A stretch of 59,482 nt of DNA. It comes from an uncultured Bacilli bacterium (lineage in GTDB: Bacteria; Bacillota_I; Bacilli_A; RF39; UBA660). The stretch lies in assembly GCA_947629815.1 (NCBI GenBank), contig CANRFG010000005.1, positions 1-59,482 of the forward strand, in the 5' to 3' direction. Shown one piece after another: positions 41,945 to 51,800 of this stretch. The position numbers and the translations under genes were made by a program. Numbering within the stretch: the stretch's first letter is position 1; every line of letters begins with the position of its first letter. The notes beneath the pieces are model-generated. The model saw only the letters and a list, made by a program, of their open reading frames with translations. It had not been told where the DNA came from and did no database searches.

Positions 41945-42036
41945 GGCTTTTTTAATACACACGAACATGGATTTTTATGTCTAGTGCCTTTTAGGTGGTG
42001 TAAAATTAGAAATGTTCGGAGGATAATAACAAAAGG
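41945..42036 (+). ncRNA. Structured rpsB 5' leader, candidate S2 autoregulatory element
   Basis: The roughly 100-nt leader is more GC-rich than its surroundings and contains CGAACAT (41962-41968) that can pair with ATGTTCG (42012-42018) to enclose an inner stem region. Long leaders with such closing helices precede rpsB in many Firmicutes and are thought to bind S2. Assignment is by position and this pairing; no covariance model was applied. Confidence 0.5.
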
Positions 42037-42045
42037 AGGAAAAAT

Positions 42046-43080
42046 ATGACAGTTGTGTCAATGAATTATTTATTAGAAGCTGGAGTTCATTTTGGACATC
42101 AAACAAAAAGATGGAATCCAAAAATGAAAGAATATATTTTTACATCAAGAGATGATATATATATCATAGACTTACAAAAAACAGCTAAAAAAATTGAAGA
42201 AGCTTATGCTGCATTAAAAACAATTGCAGAAAATGGTGGAAAGGTTTTATTTGTAGGAACTAGAAAACAAGCTAGTGAAGCTACAAAAGAAGAAGCTTTA
42301 AGAAGTGAATCTTACTATGTTAATGAAAGATGGTTAGGTGGAACTTTAACTAATTTTAGAACTATAAGAAAAAGAGTTAAAAGATTAGAAGACATCGAAA
42401 AAATGGAAGCAGATGGAACATTTGATGTATTACCTAAAAAAGAAGTAATCAAATTAAGAAAAGAATACGACAAATTAAATAAAGTTCTATGTGGAATTAG
42501 AGATATGGTTAAATTACCAAGTGCCTTATTTATAGTTGACCCTTCAAAAGAAGAAATCGCTATAAAAGAAGCAAGAATATTAAATATTCCTGTATTTGGT
42601 ATAGTAGATACTAATTGTGACCCTGATATGGTAGATTATGTAATACCAGGAAATGATGATGCTATTCGTGCTGTTAAACTAATTATTGGTGTTATGGCAA
42701 ATGCAATAGTAGAAGCTAATGGTGGTAAATTAGTAGACTATGTATCAGCTGATTCACAAAAAAATATTAATCCAACAGAAATTATGCAAAAAGCTGTTGA
42801 TTCAGTAAAGAAAAAAGAAGATAGACAAAAAAGATTCGATGAACATAAGCAAAAAAACGATAAAAAACCATTTGAAAAAAAATCATTTAACAAAGTAGAA
42901 AAAGAAGAAACAGAAGAACCTAAAGAAGAAAAAGAACCTGTTAAAAAAGAAAAAGCCGTTAAATCAAAAACTGATTTATCAAAATTAACAGTATCTGAAC
43001 TTCGTGAAATGGCAAAATCAAAAGACATTAAAGGTTATTCTACAATGAAAAAAGCCGAATTAATCGATGCTTTAAAATAA
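42046..43080 (+). CDS. rpsB: 30S ribosomal protein S2 with C-terminal SAP/Rho-N-like extension
   Basis: 344 residues, about 100 longer than usual. Residues 1-235 are normal S2: [62 protein letters not shown] and [13 protein letters not shown]. Residues about 245-305 are a Lys/Glu-rich linker. The last 38 or so ([20 protein letters not shown], then a K-x-E-L-I-D-A-L helix) form a SAP or Rho N-terminal-like helix-extended-helix nucleic-acid-binding motif. Ribosome binding is certain for the core; the extension's role is unknown, possibly RNA contact. A hairpin separates it from tsf. Confidence 0.93.
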   Translation: MTVVSMNYLLEAGVHFGHQTKRWNPKMKEYIFTSRDDIYIIDLQKTAKKIEEAYAALKTIAENGGKVLFVGTRKQASEATKEEALRSESYYVNERWLGGTLTNFRTIRKRVKRLEDIEKMEADGTFDVLPKKEVIKLRKEYDKLNKVLCGIRDMVKLPSALFIVDPSKEEIAIKEARILNIPVFGIVDTNCDPDMVDYVIPGNDDAIRAVKLIIGVMANAIVEANGGKLVDYVSADSQKNINPTEIMQKAVDSVKKKEDRQKRFDEHKQKNDKKPFEKKSFNKVEKEETEEPKEEKEPVKKEKAVKSKTDLSKLTVSELREMAKSKDIKGYSTMKKAELIDALK

Positions 43081-43085
43081 ACTTT

Positions 43086-43110
43086 AAGATGATTTTATAA
43101 TCATCTTTTT
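43086..43110 (+). terminator. Hairpin between rpsB and tsf
   Basis: AAGATGATT / AATCATCTT with loop TTAT and a short T-tail. It probably attenuates rather than fully stops transcription, since tsf has no evident promoter of its own. Confidence 0.7.
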
Positions 43111-43133
43111 AAATAAAAGAAAGGGTGGAATAT

Positions 43134-44009
43134 ATGATAACTGCAAGTTTAGTAAAAGAATTAAGAGAAAAAAGTGGAGCAGGAATGCTTGATTGCAAAA
43201 AAGCACTAGAAGCTAGTAATGGTGATATAGACGCTGCAATGGATTATTTAAGAGAAAAGGGTATTGCAAAAGCTGCTAAAAAATCAGATAGAATTGCAGC
43301 AGAAGGAACAGCAGCAATTTTAATAAAAGACAATTCAGCTGTAATAGTTGAAATGAATTCAGAAACAGATTTCGTTGCAAAAAACGAAGAATTCAAATCA
43401 CTTGTTGATACAATAATGGAAACAATAATATCAAGTAATGCAAAAACAGTAGAAGAGGCTTTAGAACTTAAAACAAATAATGGAACAATAAATGAATTAA
43501 TAATAAGTAAAACAGCTACTATTGGAGAAAAATTAAGTTTAAGAAGATTTGAAAAATTAGAAAAGAAACAAGATGAATATTTTGGTTCTTATATACATAT
43601 GGGAGGTAAAATCGCTGTTTTAACACTTCTACAAGGTTCAAATGAAGATGTTGCGAAAGATGTTGCTATGCATGCAGCAGCTATGAGACCATTATATGTA
43701 AGAAGTAGCGAAGTACCTGCTGATGTTCTTGAAAAAGAAAAATCAATTATGAGAGAACAATTAATTAATGAAGGAAAACCAGAAGATAGAATAGATAACA
43801 TATTAGTTGGAAAAGTAAACAAATATTATGAAGAAGTATGTTTAGAAAATCAAATATATGTAAAAGCTGAAAATAAAGAAACTGTTTCAAAATTCGTTCA
43901 AAACAATGGAGGAACAATCGTTAATATGGTTCGTTACGAAGTTGGAGAAGGAATGGAAAAAAGAGAAGAAAATTTTGCAGAAGAAGTTGCAGCTCAATTA
44001 AAAAAATAA
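43134..44009 (+). CDS. tsf: Elongation factor Ts
   Basis: 291 residues from the ATG at 43134; an upstream GTG at 43125 overlaps the ribosome binding site AAGGGTGG. The UBA-like N-terminus LVKELREKSGAGMLDCKKAL and the signature ETDFVAKNEEF, the nucleotide-exchange core motif, are intact, followed by two dimerisation subdomains. It recycles EF-Tu-GDP. It follows rpsB in the usual order; pyrH and frr are not downstream here. Confidence 0.95.
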   Translation: MITASLVKELREKSGAGMLDCKKALEASNGDIDAAMDYLREKGIAKAAKKSDRIAAEGTAAILIKDNSAVIVEMNSETDFVAKNEEFKSLVDTIMETIISSNAKTVEEALELKTNNGTINELIISKTATIGEKLSLRRFEKLEKKQDEYFGSYIHMGGKIAVLTLLQGSNEDVAKDVAMHAAAMRPLYVRSSEVPADVLEKEKSIMREQLINEGKPEDRIDNILVGKVNKYYEEVCLENQIYVKAENKETVSKFVQNNGGTIVNMVRYEVGEGMEKREENFAEEVAAQLKK

Positions 44010-44014
44010 ATTAA

Positions 44015-44044
44015 GTAAGAACAATAAAAAATTGTTCTTTTTTT
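44015..44044 (+). terminator. Intrinsic terminator of rpsB-tsf
   Basis: AAGAACAAT / ATTGTTCTT with a five-A loop and a long T-run. Confidence 0.88.
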
Positions 44045-44101
44045 TTAAAATTATATATTTTTTTATTCAATTAAATGTTAAAATAATATTGGTGATTTTA
44101 A

Positions 44102-44827
44102 ATGTTATATAATTCTACACAAAATAAAAAAATAAAAGAAATAAAAAAACTATACGATAAAAAATATAGAGAAAAAAATAACTTGTTTATTGTAGAAGGA
44201 AAACATTTAGTTATGGAAGCCTATAAAAATAATGTATTAGTAGAAGTATTACTAGAAGAAAACATAGATTTAGATGTAAATGTAGAAAAAAATTATGCAA
44301 CTTCAAATGTTTTAAAATATATAAGTAACCTTGATACTCCAAATAAAATTATTGGAATATGTAAAAAAATAAAAGAAAAAGAGATAGGAAACAAAATTTT
44401 AGTCTTAGATGATATACAAGACCCAGGAAATCTAGGAACAATAATAAGAAGCGCTGTTGCATTTAATATAGATACGATTGTTTTAAGCAAAAACACAGTT
44501 GATTTATATAATTATAAAGTTTTGCGAGCAACACAAGGTATGATTTTTAATACAAACATAATAACAAGAGATTTAACAGAATTTATTCCAAATTTAAAAG
44601 AAAAAAAATACAAAATAATGACCACAAGAGTAAATGGTGGAAATGATATAAAAAATGTTGAAAAAGGAGAAAAATTTGCTATAATAGTTGGTAATGAAGG
44701 AAAAGGGGTTAGTAAATCATTAATAGATTTAAGTGATGAGTATATTTATATAAATATGAATGAAAATTGCGAAAGCCTAAATGTTGCGGTAGCGACGAGT
44801 ATAATATTATATGAGTTAAGTAGGTGA
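44102..44827 (+). CDS. SpoU/TrmH-family RNA 2'-O-methyltransferase
   Basis: 241 residues. The N-terminal substrate-binding part (EKNNLFIVEGKHLVMEA) precedes the knotted SPOUT domain with LDDIQDPGNLGTIIRSA (motif 1), IIVGNEGKGVS (motif 2) and NMNENCESLNVAVATSIILYE (motif 3). Resembles YsgA/RlmB-type rRNA ribose methyltransferases; the exact target base is not readable. The next gene, rimM, starts 4 bp later, so it probably leads the rimM-trmD operon. Confidence 0.85.
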   Translation: MLYNSTQNKKIKEIKKLYDKKYREKNNLFIVEGKHLVMEAYKNNVLVEVLLEENIDLDVNVEKNYATSNVLKYISNLDTPNKIIGICKKIKEKEIGNKILVLDDIQDPGNLGTIIRSAVAFNIDTIVLSKNTVDLYNYKVLRATQGMIFNTNIITRDLTEFIPNLKEKKYKIMTTRVNGGNDIKNVEKGEKFAIIVGNEGKGVSKSLIDLSDEYIYINMNENCESLNVAVATSIILYELSR

Positions 44828-44831
44828 AATC

Positions 44832-45326
44832 ATGGAATATATATATGTTGGTAAAATAGTTAATACACATGGAATTAAAGGCGAATTAAGAATAATCTCT
44901 GACTTTAAATATAAAGAAAAGATATTTTTAAAAGACTTTAAACTATATGTTGGAAAACAAAAAGAAGAATTAATTATTAAAAACTATAGAAAACATAAAA
45001 TATATGACATGGTTTTATTTTATAATATAAATGATATAAACGAAGTTTTAAAATATAAAGGAGAAGATGTTTACATAAACAAAAATGATATAAAAGTAGA
45101 TGGATATTTTAATGAGGATATTTTAGGACTTACTGTATATTCAAAAGATAAAAAAATTGGAACTGTTACAAATATATTAACAACAAAAGCACATGAAATA
45201 TTGGAAATAAAAGATGAGGATAAAAAATATTTAGTACCTAATATAAGTCAATTTATACAAAAAATTGATTTAGAAAACAAAAAAATATATATAAATGAAA
45301 TAGAAGGTCTTATAAATGAAGATTGA
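44832..45326 (+). CDS. rimM: Ribosome maturation factor RimM
   Basis: 164 residues: N-terminal RimM domain opening with YVGKIVNTHGIKGELRI, and a C-terminal PRC-barrel with VPNISQFIQKIDLENKKIYI. Needed for late 30S head assembly, binding S19. An AGGTGA site precedes the ATG. It overlaps trmD by 11 bp, the common rimM-trmD coupling. Confidence 0.93.
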   Translation: MEYIYVGKIVNTHGIKGELRIISDFKYKEKIFLKDFKLYVGKQKEELIIKNYRKHKIYDMVLFYNINDINEVLKYKGEDVYINKNDIKVDGYFNEDILGLTVYSKDKKIGTVTNILTTKAHEILEIKDEDKKYLVPNISQFIQKIDLENKKIYINEIEGLINED

Positions 45327-45984
45327 TGTTTTAACATTATTTCCAAAAATGTTTGAAGGCTTTTTATCTGAGTCAATAATAAAAAGAGCGCTAGAAAAAG
45401 AACTTGTAAAAATAAATATTCATAACATTAGAGATTATACTTTAGACCCACATAAAAAAGTAGATGATTATGGTTTTGGTGGAGGAAAAGGTATGGTTTT
45501 AATGCCACAACCAATTTTTGATGCAGTAGATAAATTAAAAACAGACGATAGTTATATTATACTTATGACTCCACAAGGAAATACATATAGCCAAAAAAAA
45601 GCATATGAATTAACAACAAAGAAACATATAATAATTATATGTGGTCATTATGAAGGATTTGACGAAAGAATTAGAACACTTGCAAATGAAGAAATAAGCA
45701 TAGGTGATTATGTTTTAACCGGTGGTGAAATTCCTTCAATGGCAATAATAGATAGTGTAACAAGATTAATAGATGGTGTTATAGAAAAAGAATCTCATGA
45801 AAATGATTCCTTTAGTGATAATTTATTAGATTATCCTGTTTATACAAAACCTGTTGATTTTAGAGGAATGAAAGTACCAGATGTATTATTATCAGGACAT
45901 CATGAAAATATAAAAAAATGGAGATATGAACGCCAAATAGAAAAAACAAAACAAAGAAGACCTGACTTAATAGAAAAGAGATGA
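45316..45984 (+). CDS. trmD: tRNA (guanine37-N1)-methyltransferase TrmD
   Basis: 222 residues, typical for the compact form. Motifs: MKIDVLTLFPKMFEGFL, DYGFGGGKGMVLMPQPI, the trefoil-knot MTPQG and CGHYEGFDERI, and GDYVLTGGEIPSM. It methylates G37 of tRNAs reading CNN codons to keep reading frame. The start lies within the end of rimM and the stop overlaps the next small gene (ATGA). Confidence 0.96.
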   Translation: MKIDVLTLFPKMFEGFLSESIIKRALEKELVKINIHNIRDYTLDPHKKVDDYGFGGGKGMVLMPQPIFDAVDKLKTDDSYIILMTPQGNTYSQKKAYELTTKKHIIIICGHYEGFDERIRTLANEEISIGDYVLTGGEIPSMAIIDSVTRLIDGVIEKESHENDSFSDNLLDYPVYTKPVDFRGMKVPDVLLSGHHENIKKWRYERQIEKTKQRRPDLIEKR

Positions 45985-46430
45985 ATCATATGAAAAAGGG
46001 ATATATTATATGCAAGGATAAAAAGGAAGGAAATATTATTTTAATTAATTATGAAAATATTGGTTTTAATATAAAACCTTTAAATAGAATAAATTATCCA
46101 GGAATTAAAGTTAATTCCATGGTAATATTAAATCAAAACTTTATAGAAAGAGTTTTAAAAAGAAAAATAAAAAGAAGATTAGATTTGTTTGTTAAATTAA
46201 TGATTTCTGTTCTAGAAGATGAAGATACAGACCCAGATGATGTAACAAAAGCACTTAATGAACTTTCAAAATATAGAAGCATTATAATAAATAAATATAG
46301 AAAATATTTAGATGAAAAATACATATCACTTTTACTTAAAAAACTAGATTTTTTAGAAAGAGAATTAAAACAAAAAATAATTTATATAGATGATTATGAA
46401 AGTGAAAAAGAAACAAGAAGAACAAGATAA
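45981..46430 (+). CDS. Uncharacterised protein between trmD and rplS
   Basis: 149 residues (ATG 45981 overlapping the trmD stop, or ATG 45990). The N-terminal third is a small beta-rich segment (GYIICKDKKEGNIILINYE). The rest is helical with a basic stretch RVLKRKIKRRLDLF, an acidic EDEDTDPDDV turn and a predicted coiled coil (KYISLLLKKLDFLERELKQK). No family is recognised. Its position in the rimM-trmD-rplS block and basic character make a ribosome- or RNA-related role possible, but that is context only. Confidence 0.6.
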   Translation: MNHMKKGYIICKDKKEGNIILINYENIGFNIKPLNRINYPGIKVNSMVILNQNFIERVLKRKIKRRLDLFVKLMISVLEDEDTDPDDVTKALNELSKYRSIIINKYRKYLDEKYISLLLKKLDFLERELKQKIIYIDDYESEKETRRTR

Positions 46431-46441
46431 ATAAAAAACAC

Positions 46442-46533
46442 TTGCATATATTTAAAATGTATGATAAAATTTTTCATGTGATCCGCTGAGATTTATAATT
46501 ACTTATGATCGCTGTAAAAAAAAAGGAGGCGTA
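46442..46533 (+). promoter_or_regulatory. rplS promoter and structured leader
   Basis: TTGCAT (46442-46447), 17-bp spacer, TAAAAT (46465-46470), then a leader of about 60 nt with GTGATCCGCTGAG and TATGATCGCTGT that is GC-rich for this genome. An L19 leader is known in Firmicutes; match here is by position only. Confidence 0.5.
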
Positions 46534-46536
46534 TTT

Positions 46537-46878
46537 ATGAATTTAGTTGAAAAAGTTACTAAAAGTCAAATTAGAACTGATATTCCAGAATTTCGTGTTG
46601 GAGATACAGTAAAAGTAGATGTAAAAATAATTGAAGGTAATCGTGAAAGAATTCAAGCTTTTGAAGGTTTAGTAATCGCTATTAAAGGAAGTGGAGTTTC
46701 AAAAAACTTTATTGTTAGAAAGTTATCAGGTGGTATAGGTGTTGAAAGAACATTCCCTATTAACTCACCAAAAATTGCTTCTGTAACAGTAATTAGAAAA
46801 GGAAAAGTTAGACGCGCTAAACCAGGAGCATATTTAAGAAATTCAGCAAAACAACCAAGAATAAAAGAAAGAAACTAA
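46537..46878 (+). CDS. rplS: 50S ribosomal protein L19
   Basis: 113 residues. Typical L19: [57 protein letters not shown] and a basic [20 protein letters not shown] tail. Located at the 30S-50S interface. AAAAGGAGGCG precedes the ATG. It has its own promoter and terminator inside the trmD-lepB block. Confidence 0.96.
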   Translation: MNLVEKVTKSQIRTDIPEFRVGDTVKVDVKIIEGNRERIQAFEGLVIAIKGSGVSKNFIVRKLSGGIGVERTFPINSPKIASVTVIRKGKVRRAKPGAYLRNSAKQPRIKERN

Positions 46879-46902
46879 TAGGGCATTATTGCCTTATTTT
46901 TC
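46877..46902 (+). terminator. Intrinsic terminator overlapping the rplS stop
   Basis: AATAGGGCA (46877-46885) / TGCCTTATT (46890-46898), loop TTAT, then a T-run. Confidence 0.8.
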
Positions 46903-46920
46903 ATATAAAAGGAGGATTTT

Positions 46921-47415
46921 ATGAAAATTATAAAAGAATTAATACCATATTTAATTATAATAATAGTAGTTATAATTATTAGATGTTTCATAGTAGAGCC
47001 TGTTAGGGTAAGTGGTAATTCAATGTATCCAACTTTAAAAGATAATGATATAGTTTTACTTAATAAATTTAATAAAAATATTAAAAGATTTGATATTGTA
47101 GTATTTCAATATGGCGATAAAAAATTGATTAAAAGAGTAATTGGACTACCTAATGAACATATAAAATATGTTAATGGTATTTTATATATAAACAATGAAA
47201 AAATAGATGATGTTGATTTGAAAGTTGAAACTGATAATTTTTATTTAGATGACTTAGGTTATGATAAAATCCCAGAAGGTTATTATTTTGTAATGGGAGA
47301 TAATAGAATACTTTCTGAGGATAGTAGAGTAATTGGTCTTATATCAAAAAAAGATATAAAAGGTGTTGGTGTTTTAAGAATATTTCCATTAAATCAAATA
47401 GGATTTGTAAAATAA
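46921..47415 (+). CDS. lepB: Signal peptidase I
   Basis: 164 residues, the compact Gram-positive SipS-type. One N-terminal membrane helix (about 8-24), catalytic Ser34 in VSGNSMYPTL, general-base Lys71 in IKRVIGLPNE, and the box YYFVMGDNRILSEDSR. It cleaves Sec/Tat signal peptides on the outer face. It would process the large secreted proteins at both ends of this window. AAAGGAGG precedes the ATG. Confidence 0.95.
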   Translation: MKIIKELIPYLIIIIVVIIIRCFIVEPVRVSGNSMYPTLKDNDIVLLNKFNKNIKRFDIVVFQYGDKKLIKRVIGLPNEHIKYVNGILYINNEKIDDVDLKVETDNFYLDDLGYDKIPEGYYFVMGDNRILSEDSRVIGLISKKDIKGVGVLRIFPLNQIGFVK

Positions 47416-47416
47416 T

Positions 47417-48748
47417 ATGAATGGTGAAATAGGTTCTTTATCAAATAGACTAAAAATATATAAAAATAATGTACTAAGGAATAAGAAAAAAAAATTAAAA
47501 CTAGAAACCAAAAAACAAGTAATCATAATTAAACATAAAAAGAAATCTAAAATAAAAACATTTCTAATGGTGTTAATTGGTTTTATATTTGGATTTTTTG
47601 AAAATATAGCAAATAAAAAACAAGAATTAAAAAAAGTAAAAAGTGAAAATATCAAATATAATACAAAAGAAAATAAATTTGAATCAATATATAATAAAAA
47701 AATAAAACTTAATTATGTTAAATCTTATTCCAAAGATATACTTTATAAAAAAAATAAAATAACTTATATAAATAAAACTATAAAATTTGATAATAATGTA
47801 AAGTCAAAAGAAAATAAAAGTACATATAATAAAATAACCAATTATAATATTTTAAATAATACCAACAAAAATTTAATTAAAAAAGAAGACAACAATATAA
47901 AACAAAACAATTTAAAAATAATAAATAAAAAAATAGGAATATATTCTAATAAAATTTTAAATGACAAAATAAAATTACATAATAATAAAATTGATACATG
48001 TGTAAAAATAACAAAAAAAGGAAATGACAATATACTTTTATCTCAACAACAAATGAAAAATAATAAAAATGTAAAAAATCAAAATGAAGTTCAAAATAAT
48101 TTAAAAATTAATAAAGAGAAAAACCAAGAAAAAATAAAACAAGAAAAAATACAAGAACAAATAGATAAAGAAGATGTAAAAAGAGGTATTGATATTATAT
48201 CTAAACAATTAAAAAATCAAAAAAAATTCATTGATAAAGAAATGGAGGTATTAAAAAAATATAAAGGGAAAATAAATGATAAATTAAAAATAAATTATTT
48301 TTCCATGTTTTTAAATAATACATTTAAAATGATACTTAGTTTTTTACCTATTTCTTTATTTCAAAATAAATTATTTGGTACTTTAGTAAGTACAATCCTT
48401 TTAAATAATTCAATTAAAACTATGAGAAATGAAATAAACTTAAAAAACAACGCAAAAATTATAGTTCCAAAATATCTAACAGAGATAGAAAAAGAAAGTG
48501 ATGTCATTAACTCTACATATGATATTTGTATAGATTCCCTAGAACAAATAGACTTATTAAAAACAGAGTTTACAATAAAAAATCACATGTATTCAAAAAC
48601 ACAAGAATATAAAGTCGCATTAGAAAGTTTAACTAACATTGAAACACAAATAAAAAAAACATTAGAAGAAACAGAAAAACTTATTAAAATGAAACAAGAA
48701 ATAGAAAAAAATACAAAGCAAAAAATATATAAAATAGTTAAAAATTAA
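47417..48748 (+). CDS. Uncharacterised Lys/Asn-rich membrane-associated coiled-coil protein
   Basis: 443 residues, family not recognised. A very basic N-terminus (NKKKKLKLETKK), a hydrophobic helix (about 48-64), a long low-complexity Lys/Asn/Ile region (about 70-230), a predicted coiled coil (KEDVKRGIDIISKQLKNQ onward), a second hydrophobic stretch (about 293-330), and a final helical region of heptads (about 370-443). The ATG is 1 bp after the lepB stop, so it is co-transcribed with lepB. The extreme AT and Lys/Asn bias looks like drift in a poorly constrained linker. No function is proposed. Confidence 0.6.
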   Translation: MNGEIGSLSNRLKIYKNNVLRNKKKKLKLETKKQVIIIKHKKKSKIKTFLMVLIGFIFGFFENIANKKQELKKVKSENIKYNTKENKFESIYNKKIKLNYVKSYSKDILYKKNKITYINKTIKFDNNVKSKENKSTYNKITNYNILNNTNKNLIKKEDNNIKQNNLKIINKKIGIYSNKILNDKIKLHNNKIDTCVKITKKGNDNILLSQQQMKNNKNVKNQNEVQNNLKINKEKNQEKIKQEKIQEQIDKEDVKRGIDIISKQLKNQKKFIDKEMEVLKKYKGKINDKLKINYFSMFLNNTFKMILSFLPISLFQNKLFGTLVSTILLNNSIKTMRNEINLKNNAKIIVPKYLTEIEKESDVINSTYDICIDSLEQIDLLKTEFTIKNHMYSKTQEYKVALESLTNIETQIKKTLEETEKLIKMKQEIEKNTKQKIYKIVKN

Positions 48749-48798
48749 TAAAAAATATCTTTAATATGTAAAATTATGTATAAAATTGAATAAAATAA

Positions 48799-48827
48799 TT
48801 GAAAACATAAAAATGATAGTATAGAAT
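48799..48827 (+). promoter_or_regulatory. Promoter of the giant M26-like protease gene
   Basis: TTGAAA (48799-48804), 17-bp spacer, TAGAAT (48822-48827), about 48 bp before the start codon. Confidence 0.65.
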
Positions 48828-48874
48828 ATATATAATAATTTATATATATTTTATTTTATAGATGGGGTGTAGTT

Positions 48875-51800
48875 ATGAGAATAAATCGTATGAAATTTTT
48901 TTTAATATTATTAACAATTATTTTATTACCAATAAATGTTTTTGCTAAAGAAAAAATAACTTTAGAATTAGATAAAACTGATTTAGAAGTAGGAGAAAAT
49001 GTAACTGTAATCGCTAAATTACCTACTGATACAAAACTTTATGCATTAACTGCTGTATTAAGCTATGATTCATCAGTTTTTGAACAAATAGATTATACAG
49101 ACTTTAATTTATTAGATGATGCAATAGATGTAGTTTATAATACAAACAATAATAAATTTGGAATTATAAATAAGTCAGGAGAAATTAAAGAAGAATTATT
49201 TAGAGTTACTTTAAAAGTAAAAGAAAATGCAAATGTTGGAAATACTTCAATTTCATTAACTAATATTTCATCATCAGATGGAGATAATACAATAAGTTTT
49301 GAAGAAACATCAACAAAAGTTTTAGTAACTCGCGATGCTACTAAAGATGAAGTAATACAAAATAATCCAGAAAAAGAAGTTGAACATGCTGATATAAAAG
49401 AAGAAAAAATAAAATCATTTTCAACAATGCCTATAATGATTTGCCTTTCAATAGTTATACTATTATTAATTATATGTGCAATAATAAATAAAAAAGAAAA
49501 CAAAAATAAACCTTTTGTTATTTTAACTAGCCTAGCTGTATTGTTTTTAGTTGCGCTAATATCATTATTCATTGTAAATAATAATAAAAAAGATGTAAAC
49601 AATGATGGCAAGGAAAACTACGAAGATGCAAAAGAAATTATGAAATACCTTATAGATATAGAAGGAACAAAATCTTCTTCTGATTCAACAAATCAAAATT
49701 CAAATAACAGTAACTCCAATCATTCAAATAAAGATAAATTTGATTATGATGTAAATAATGATGGAAAAGTAGACCTTGATGATGTTTCAAGTAGTACACA
49801 ACATGTTACAGAAGATATCAAATATGAAGTAAGTTTAAAAGAAAAAGAACAAGAATTTTATGTAAATAAAGGAAATATAACTCTAGAATTTGAAGCTAAT
49901 GTTACAAATAATGAAAAAATAAAAGAAGTTAATATAGATGGTAAATATTATCCTGTTGTTTATAACAATGTTTATAGTGTTACTTTAAATACACCATCAA
50001 CATCAGGTGTACATATATTTAAAATTTCAAAAGTAAAATTAGTTAATAACAAAGAAGTAGACACTAAATTAGAAATAAAAAGGGAAATATTAAAAGATGA
50101 ACCTTATGTAGATATGTTCAATTTCGATGATAAAGAAAAAACTTTAACATTTAAATTAGAAGATAAAGAAAAATCTTTTATCGAAGGAAACATTATAATT
50201 GAAGATAAAAATGGAGTAGAAGTAGTTAATAAAAAAATAAGTAATGACAATAATATAAAGTATGATTTTAAAATAGGTGAAAAATATACAGTAATGATTT
50301 TTGTAACATATGACCTTGATACAAACGAATTTACAAATATAACAGGTCAAATGAATAGAGTAGAAAATAAAGCTATTTATAGTCATATCTTATCAATTGA
50401 TACTAACTATAACTTCAAAATAACAAACATTAACATAAGTGATGCAATAGAAAAAGGAGAAAAACCAACTATTACTTTTGAAAGTACAAATAGTAAAGGA
50501 TATACAGTTGAATATATAGAAATCGATGGAGTAAAATATAAGGTTTCACCAAAATATGAAAAAAATAAGTATATAGTTGTTTTAGATAATATAAATACTG
50601 ATAATTATGGTAAATATCATATTGATATAGATAAAGTAGAAATGAATAACTACAAAGTATTTGAAAGAGATATTGATTATAAATCAAATACATTAAGTTA
50701 TACTGTACTTAAAAAAGCACCAACTGTTGAAAATATAACACTAGATGTTAACAAAGATGAAGAAGAAATAATTGTTAATTATAAAGTTATCGATAATGAT
50801 AAAACATTAAATAGTTTAAATCTTTATTTAGTAGATACTAACAATAATGTTGTTGCAAATATGGATAGTGTAGAAGCAGGAAATAAACAAATACTTTCTT
50901 ATTCAGGAAATATCTCAGGAGGATATAGAGTTAAATTTTTAGCTAACTATAATTTAGGTACTGATAGACATAATTATACTGATGTTAATCTTGGAGAAAA
51001 AGGTGTACTTACACAAAGTGATGTAGTTATTACAAAAGTAGAAGTAGGTTTAAATAACAATAAAACAAATCCATATCCAACAAAAAATCAACAAAAATAT
51101 CAAATAAGATATACAATTTCATTAAGTGAAAATATTATTAATAAATACAACAGATTTGCTGGTGTTACAATAAATGGAATAAATTTTGATGGTGGCTCTA
51201 ATACAGTAGATAAAAATGGAATCGCAACTACAACAATAAGTTTTACTGTACCTAGTTCATCAGGTATTGTAGACTTAAGAGTTGATAGAGTTAAATTGGC
51301 ATCAGAAAGTTATCAAGGTGTTAGTCAAGCATTTTTTACAATAGAGCCTTATACAACTCAAATTGATGTTTTAAAAGATAAACCTTCAATTGAAGATTTA
51401 GAAATTGTTGATGAAGATTATGATAATGGTAATGTTACATTTAAATTCAAAGTTATAGATGATAAAGGTGGATTTGAAAGAGGTAGTGTTTCATTAGATG
51501 GTCAAGTTAAAGATATAACACTTAAAGATAATTTAGTAACATTTACAAATATTACTAAAGATAAACAATTTAATTTACTATTTACTTCTGATTTTGATTT
51601 AGATACTAATACATTAGATGAAGATACAAATTTAAATAGTTATAAGAATGAAAAAATTTATGAAGTTTCTTATGGACTTTATAGTAATGATAAATATGAC
51701 AAAATAAATATTATTGATTTATCAACTTTATCAGAAAATAAAAATTATTTTGAAAAAAACGAACAAATCAAACTAAACTTTAATGTTGTTAAACCTGATA

